A DNA stretch of 64,000 nucleotides. Origin: Polytrichum commune (taxonomy: Eukaryota; Streptophyta; Polytrichopsida; Polytrichales; Polytrichaceae). Position numbers and translations under genes: made by a program. The notes beneath the pieces were generated by a model. That model was not told the origin of the DNA. It ran no database searches and saw only the letters and a list, made by a program, of their open reading frames with translations. The stretch covers positions 61,023,554 through 61,087,553 of the forward strand of contig OX485803.1 of the NCBI GenBank assembly GCA_950295325.1, in the 5' to 3' direction. Below are positions 59,701-64,000 of this stretch, in pieces. Positions within the stretch are counted from its first letter, which is position 1. Every line of letters starts with the position of its first letter.

Positions 59701-62152
59701 GAGCGCAATTCAGACCCTTACAAGGAGTGAACAGACATAGGTTTCCAGGTAAGCAGAGCGCAGATTTTCAAAGAGTAGTTTAAGGTCCTCGAACAGGATC
59801 AGAATGAATGAAATATACAGCATGCATATTTTCAAGTATTGCACCTGATTGACAATAGACTGAAACAATTGCTGGGTGGTCAAAATGCAGTGACAAGATA
59901 GAAGAGGCAGAAAGAGACAGATATAAGTCATACCTTTCCCTGTTTGATGGCTTGAATAGCTTCTTCCACCGTCGAAAAGCCTTGTAAGATTGTGTCAGAA
60001 TCCTCCTCCTCCAAGTGAACTTTAGAGAGCTGTTCCACTGCTCCAACACCAATTTGTTCTAAAGAAGAATTGTCGTCAAATTTAGGTAAAGAATTTGGTA
60101 TCAGGTTTTCAGCCTCAAACCCAATCAAAGATGAAGTAGTAGTACTATTGGCATGGCCAGGTGCACCATTGGCTGCACCGTTGGTGCTCTGACACCTCAC
60201 ATTGCGACTACGAAACACACAACGCGGCTCTGTTCTGTGACCTAGTTCCGGAACCAATGAAGTTGCAAGCATTTGTTCAACGCTTCTGTGCCTGATCATT
60301 TTGACATTGCTTTTCTGATTGCTGCAGACCCAAAAAAAAAAATCCATGAGAAAGAATTCCATGGTGCAATTGGACAGGGAAAATAAAGACATCACAACAA
60401 GGAAGGGGCATTGTTGACTGCAACCACCAAGAAAGTATATAACTTCTATATTTAGCTCAACAATCTTACTCATGCAACGGATTCAAAATATGCTCAAATT
60501 GAAATCTCTTCAACTGGGAGCTTAAATTAACCACAAATCCTTTCAAGTCTCTCAGCAAGGACTTGCACAGGGAAATAAAGACATCACAACAAAGGAAGAG
60601 CACTGTCAACTGCAAACCCCAAGAACTTGTCGATGATTTCATCTTTGGCTTCGCGCTCACATCATGCGATGGATTCAAAAGATGCTCAAAGTGAGAGCTC
60701 TTCAACTGGGAGCATAGAATGACCTTAAACCAAAGAAATGTCTCGGCGGAAATATTGGAAAAAAATCCAACAGCCTGGGTCAAGTGTGCAGTGTCTCTAA
60801 ACCCTAAACCCTGAAGTTCGAGATGGGATGCTAAATTACTGGCAGGATTCAACCACTATCACCAAAGGTGCTGCAATTGCTACGTCTTCAACTAATTCTC
60901 TGCATCCCAGTGCAATACTAACCCAACAACAAAAACAGCCATCTGCCAACCTCATTCAGAAATGAAACACTATTTTCTGTGCTCTGAGTCACAGAATTTG
61001 CTACTGGCATCAGCTACGAATCTACAAAAAGTACTATGAATACAGAAAGGAAAGAAATTGCAACGACAACAACCCTGAGGCTATCCAATTGCCCACTAAA
61101 AGTTTCCATACCACTTAGTTTTAGGCAGGTACTTAAATCTCCGGCCAATTCATGCCCATCTCGTTCAATTAGAGGCGTCCTGTGGTATGGGGTGCTAAAT
61201 TATTGGTTGCAACCTTCAAGCATCTCCATTCAGAAGCTTCTGAAATTGAGACTCTGTAGTCTGCCCAATAATTTCTCACCTGCTTGATATTTCTGAACCC
61301 AGCGATGAATGCGATGAATTGCATCACTCTACAATGCTGACCTAAACCAAACAACCAGTGGCCAACTTCAATCGAAAGCGGAAACCCTTTTTCTCTGTGG
61401 GTCGCAGAATTTGCGACACAAAATTACTACCAATCCCACAAAAAGTACCACTCGTCCATGTATCGAGAAGGAAAAGGGACTCAACAACAACCCTGAGGAA
61501 ATCAAAATAACCAAGTCAATTTCAACATTCAAATGACCGCTAGCTGCTGTGGGTGACCTCTGAATGTCGCTGTGAGTTCAAAGATTACCTAACCAGGATC
61601 ACATATCTTCAAAGTTGCATCACACTACAATGCTGACCCAACCAGAAAAAATATCAACCTTATACGTGCCACCCTCATTCGGAAGCATTCCACATATTCG
61701 TGTTAATCATGCGTCACAGAATTCCCTACCGGAATCCACTCCACATCCTAATCCTCACTGAATAAATCTATAGAGAGACAAGGAAAGGGGCTGCAACAAC
61801 AACAACATCCACAACCCTTAGAAAAATCACCCAACCGTGAGCAATTTCAAAACCTGGAGCACTTGGCGGTGAGCTTAAAAATTAGCATCCCAGCATCACT
61901 TACACATCCGAATCACACAAGGCCACTTCTTGCAACACCGTCATCCGTTCGGTGATTTAGCTTCAAAGACACATACCACACACAAACCTGTGTTCCATCC
62001 ACACACATATACACATACACTCAAGACGAAAGAAGGAAATTGGATATAGCCGAGGGGATATTGGCAAACCTTCCGCAAGTCGACGAGCTGCTGACGGCGC
62101 CATAACTGACGCTTCGCGACGTCACCAAGTCGGTGTGCAGCGCCAGATTCAT
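56723..62152 (-). CDS. RIBA: Bifunctional riboflavin enzyme RIBA (DHBP synthase / GTP cyclohydrolase II)
   Basis: Eight minus-strand exons: 62152-62070, 60321-59934, 59252-59031, 58818-58683, 58497-58308, 58100-57965, 57506-57210 and 57010-56723. All are GT-AG and in phase and give 579 residues (Arabidopsis RIBA1 543). Exon 1 ([16 protein letters not shown]..) is Ser/Thr-rich with few acidic residues, as in a plastid transit peptide. The DHBP-synthase half shows [25 protein letters not shown] and [15 protein letters not shown]. The GTP-cyclohydrolase half shows [20 protein letters not shown] (zinc cysteines), [13 protein letters not shown] and [10 protein letters not shown]. Both active sites look complete, unlike plant RIBA2/RIBA3, which each lost one. 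It makes the two entry intermediates of riboflavin from ribulose-5-phosphate and GTP in the chloroplast. Exon 1 was placed by phase; the 1.75-kb intron 1 is full of tandem repeats. Confidence 0.95.
60370..61860 (-). repeat. Two tandem-repeat arrays inside RIBA intron 1
   Basis: Array 1: a unit of about 200 bp with GGGAAATAAAGACATCACAA, GGATTCAAAA(T/G)ATGCTCAAA and CTCTTCAACTGGGAGC occurs twice (about 60372-60530 and 60571-60710). Array 2: a unit of about 315-410 bp with CAATGCTGACC, a GTCACAGAATT-like block, CAACAACAACCCTGAGG and AAAAGTAC occurs three times (from about 60895, 61305 and 61620). Between them lies AAACCCTAAACCCT (60799-60812), an interstitial telomere-like motif. Confidence 0.7.
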
Positions 62153-64000
62153 CCTTTCCAACCCAAGCTTCACACAAAATTGAGGGGAAAAACACACTTC
62201 TACAATTCCGCGACTTAGAATCCTCCTATCCCGCGCGCGTTTCGTTTCGCAACACCGCTAATCCTTGTCGAAATTGGATTGTGAACTCAAGCCCTATTTC
62301 CAGCTCTCTCTCCCTTCTCTCTCTCTCTCTCACTCTGTCACACACACATTCTCCTTGCTTGCGCTTATGTTCTGACACGATAACTTCAACAACGTGCCAC
62401 TGCACACTCCCAACCCCCGAGATGTCAGAATTATGTCGGATGCACCATCACCCGGCTTGTGGCGCAGCCTACGACCATCGATGGATGGATGGAACCCGGA
62501 TGGCAAGATCGAATGAGGAGCACCCAAGAAATACAAGTTTATGGCTCAAAATCCTCACCCGCTCTCACTGCCTCTTCCTCTGTTCCTCTGTTCCTCTGTT
62601 CCTCTGTTCCTCTGTCCGTCTCTCCCTCTCTCCCTCCTCTCTTCCTCTACTTATCTTTTCACTAAACTAAAAACCCAACGAGAGAAGCAGCAAGTAAGTG
62701 AAGCACCCAAAAACCTCCTCCTCCGAAACCTCCTGAGCCACTCAAACGTTATTTCCAGGCTACCTTCCCTCATCGACCAAGTGCCACGATGCGAGTAAGG
62801 CGGGACGGAATCTCATTCATTCATTCATCATTCATTCATTCGTTAACATAGGAGGAGATTCAACGATTCATCGGCCCGCGCTATAACATAATGTCGACGA
62901 GGAGACTGCACTATGAAGCACATAAGTATGCAAAGTAGGAGATGGAAAGAACCAAGGATTGGGGGTGACGAGCGAGTGGAGCGATTGAAGGAGATGGCGC
63001 CGCCTATGAAGGGGGAGGCGCGTGCGTCACCTGGTGGCGAACTTACCCGAGAGTCAAAGCGAGTCCACCTTCGCCTGCATTCCACCACACAAGGTCAATC
63101 CCCACCATACTTCCTAACTTCTGATGCGTATCATCAATCTCATAGCCACCTACTTTGCTTTACTCTTTTGAGTCACTTTCCTTTCTTTCACATATATTGC
63201 TTCTTCTTACTGTGAGATGGTGAGATGTGCGTGTTTTTGTGTGATTTTGTATGTACTTGGGTGCGTGCGATCTGTGTCTGGGGGCTTTCCACTCAACACG
63301 CCAGCGCTTGTTTAGGAGCTTTCTTCTCCTCCAGCTTGCCGCATCTTATACACACCAAGGGCCAAACAATGGTAACTAATAAACTTAGGGTGAGCTTTGG
63401 GAACCGGCCGGATAGTTGACACGTTATTGAGGAGTTTTCATCCTTTTTCTTTTGTTTTGAGACTAACACCCCTCTAACATAGGGATTTGTTTTTTTACTT
63501 TCATGTTTTTTACTTCTATCTGTATTTTGTTTGTTTTATGTATCCTTACATGTTTTTAGATACCTAACTATTTTATATCTATATTCATATCCATTTTTTA
63601 CTTTTGTTTAGTTGTGAGTGATTCCATTTTAATGTATTGGCTCCTCTTTTTTTATCACCCTACTCTGTAGAACAATTGTGGGGAGGAAAAGGCATTTTTT
63701 GGTGGCAGGAGGGAGGGGGGTTGGGCACACAAGGCCCAAAAATGGGTCGGTTCAGCTGGAAACATCCGCTTGGGAGGTTAGGCAACCAACTGGGTGGTGG
63801 TACTATGTAACTAAATCCATGTTGCAATCAAGGTAGGCCATCATGCATGATGCAACTTGTAGTAACACGCATCATGCCAACATAATAAACACAATGCATG
63901 GTAAGGTATAGAAATAAAGAATATCTTCGACTTATACCATGTTCATATTTGTTGGTGGGTGAAGCTACAATAGTGGACGGCTCTTACCAACATGGGCCAT
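62153..64000. other. RIBA upstream region and distal spacer
   Basis: 62153-62300 is the probable RIBA leader/promoter (CG-rich word CCGCGCGCG at about 62230, CT-rich run at 62307-62332). Simple repeats: (TGTTCCTC)4 at 62581-62612 and (CATT)n at about 62815-62842. The open frame at 62913-63215 is unrecognised. 63400-64000 shows nothing supportable. Confidence 0.55.
62581..62612. repeat. (TGTTCCTC)4 minisatellite
   Basis: Four perfect 8-bp units within a longer CT-rich stretch. It creates spurious overlapping open frames rich in Leu, Phe, Cys and Ser. Confidence 0.9.

Noticed and set aside
60322-60473. Alternative N-terminus of RIBA from ATG 60473
   Set aside because: It reads through a pyrimidine tract and a TCTGCAG acceptor, and the peptide is hydrophobic and unlike RIBA leaders. 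The phase instead joins the transit-like exon at 62070-62152.
62281-62798. Several open frames in the CT-rich region upstream of RIBA
   Set aside because: Leu/Ser/Pro-rich peptides from the CT and TGTTCCTC repeats, no start-context or domain support.

Overview
The window is nuclear DNA of a green plant (streptophyte). Evidence for this: five spliced genes with GT-AG introns whose products match plant families, including a RIBA-type riboflavin enzyme with both activities fused and a serine/threonine-rich leader, a plant-type CSA protein and a plant-type Gfo/Idh/MocA oxidoreductase. There are also fragments resembling 5-oxoprolinase and the plastid ClpT protein. Wide AT-rich, repeat-filled spacers, a pogo/Tigger-type transposon and an unfamiliar methyltransferase-like gene family would fit a non-flowering lineage (bryophyte, lycophyte, fern or charophyte), but the species cannot be read from the sequence. 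All annotation was done by eye; no search was run.

Layout: 1-11.2 kb is gene-poor and built largely from small non-coding inverted-repeat elements: five copies or ends of a MITE family with palindromic heads, a larger foldback element with one MITE nested inside, a 146-bp hairpin and two foldbacks. 11.3-14.7 kb holds a two-exon oxidoreductase gene (+) whose intron carries a duplicated piece of exon 1. 15.46-17.17 kb is a pogo/Tigger transposon. 18.5-21.1 kb (-) is the gene for ribosomal protein eS27, made of very small exons including a start-codon-only exon. 23.3-28.2 kb (-) is a nine-exon CSA/ERCC8 gene. 28.2-33 kb is gene-free. 33-39.3 kb (+) is a degraded multi-exon gene of an unfamiliar family that ends in an amino-methyltransferase-like domain with an atypical catalytic motif. 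41.8-48.3 kb is a patchwork of gene debris: an unknown degraded family, a minisatellite-like array, a 5-oxoprolinase N-terminal fragment and a ClpT-like exon. 49.35-50.23 kb is a Harbinger-like element carrying a second one, each with a 3-bp target duplication; a related copy at 31.2 kb keeps the empty site. 51.8-55.4 kb (+) is CTNNBL1 and 56.7-62.2 kb (-) is RIBA; the two genes converge.

The intact genes are unrelated housekeeping functions (translation, transcription-coupled repair, splicing, riboflavin synthesis, a NAD(P)-dependent oxidoreductase) and form no pathway or operon. I saw no rRNA, tRNA or CRISPR array. The least explained object is the methyltransferase-like gene at 35.4-39.3 kb.
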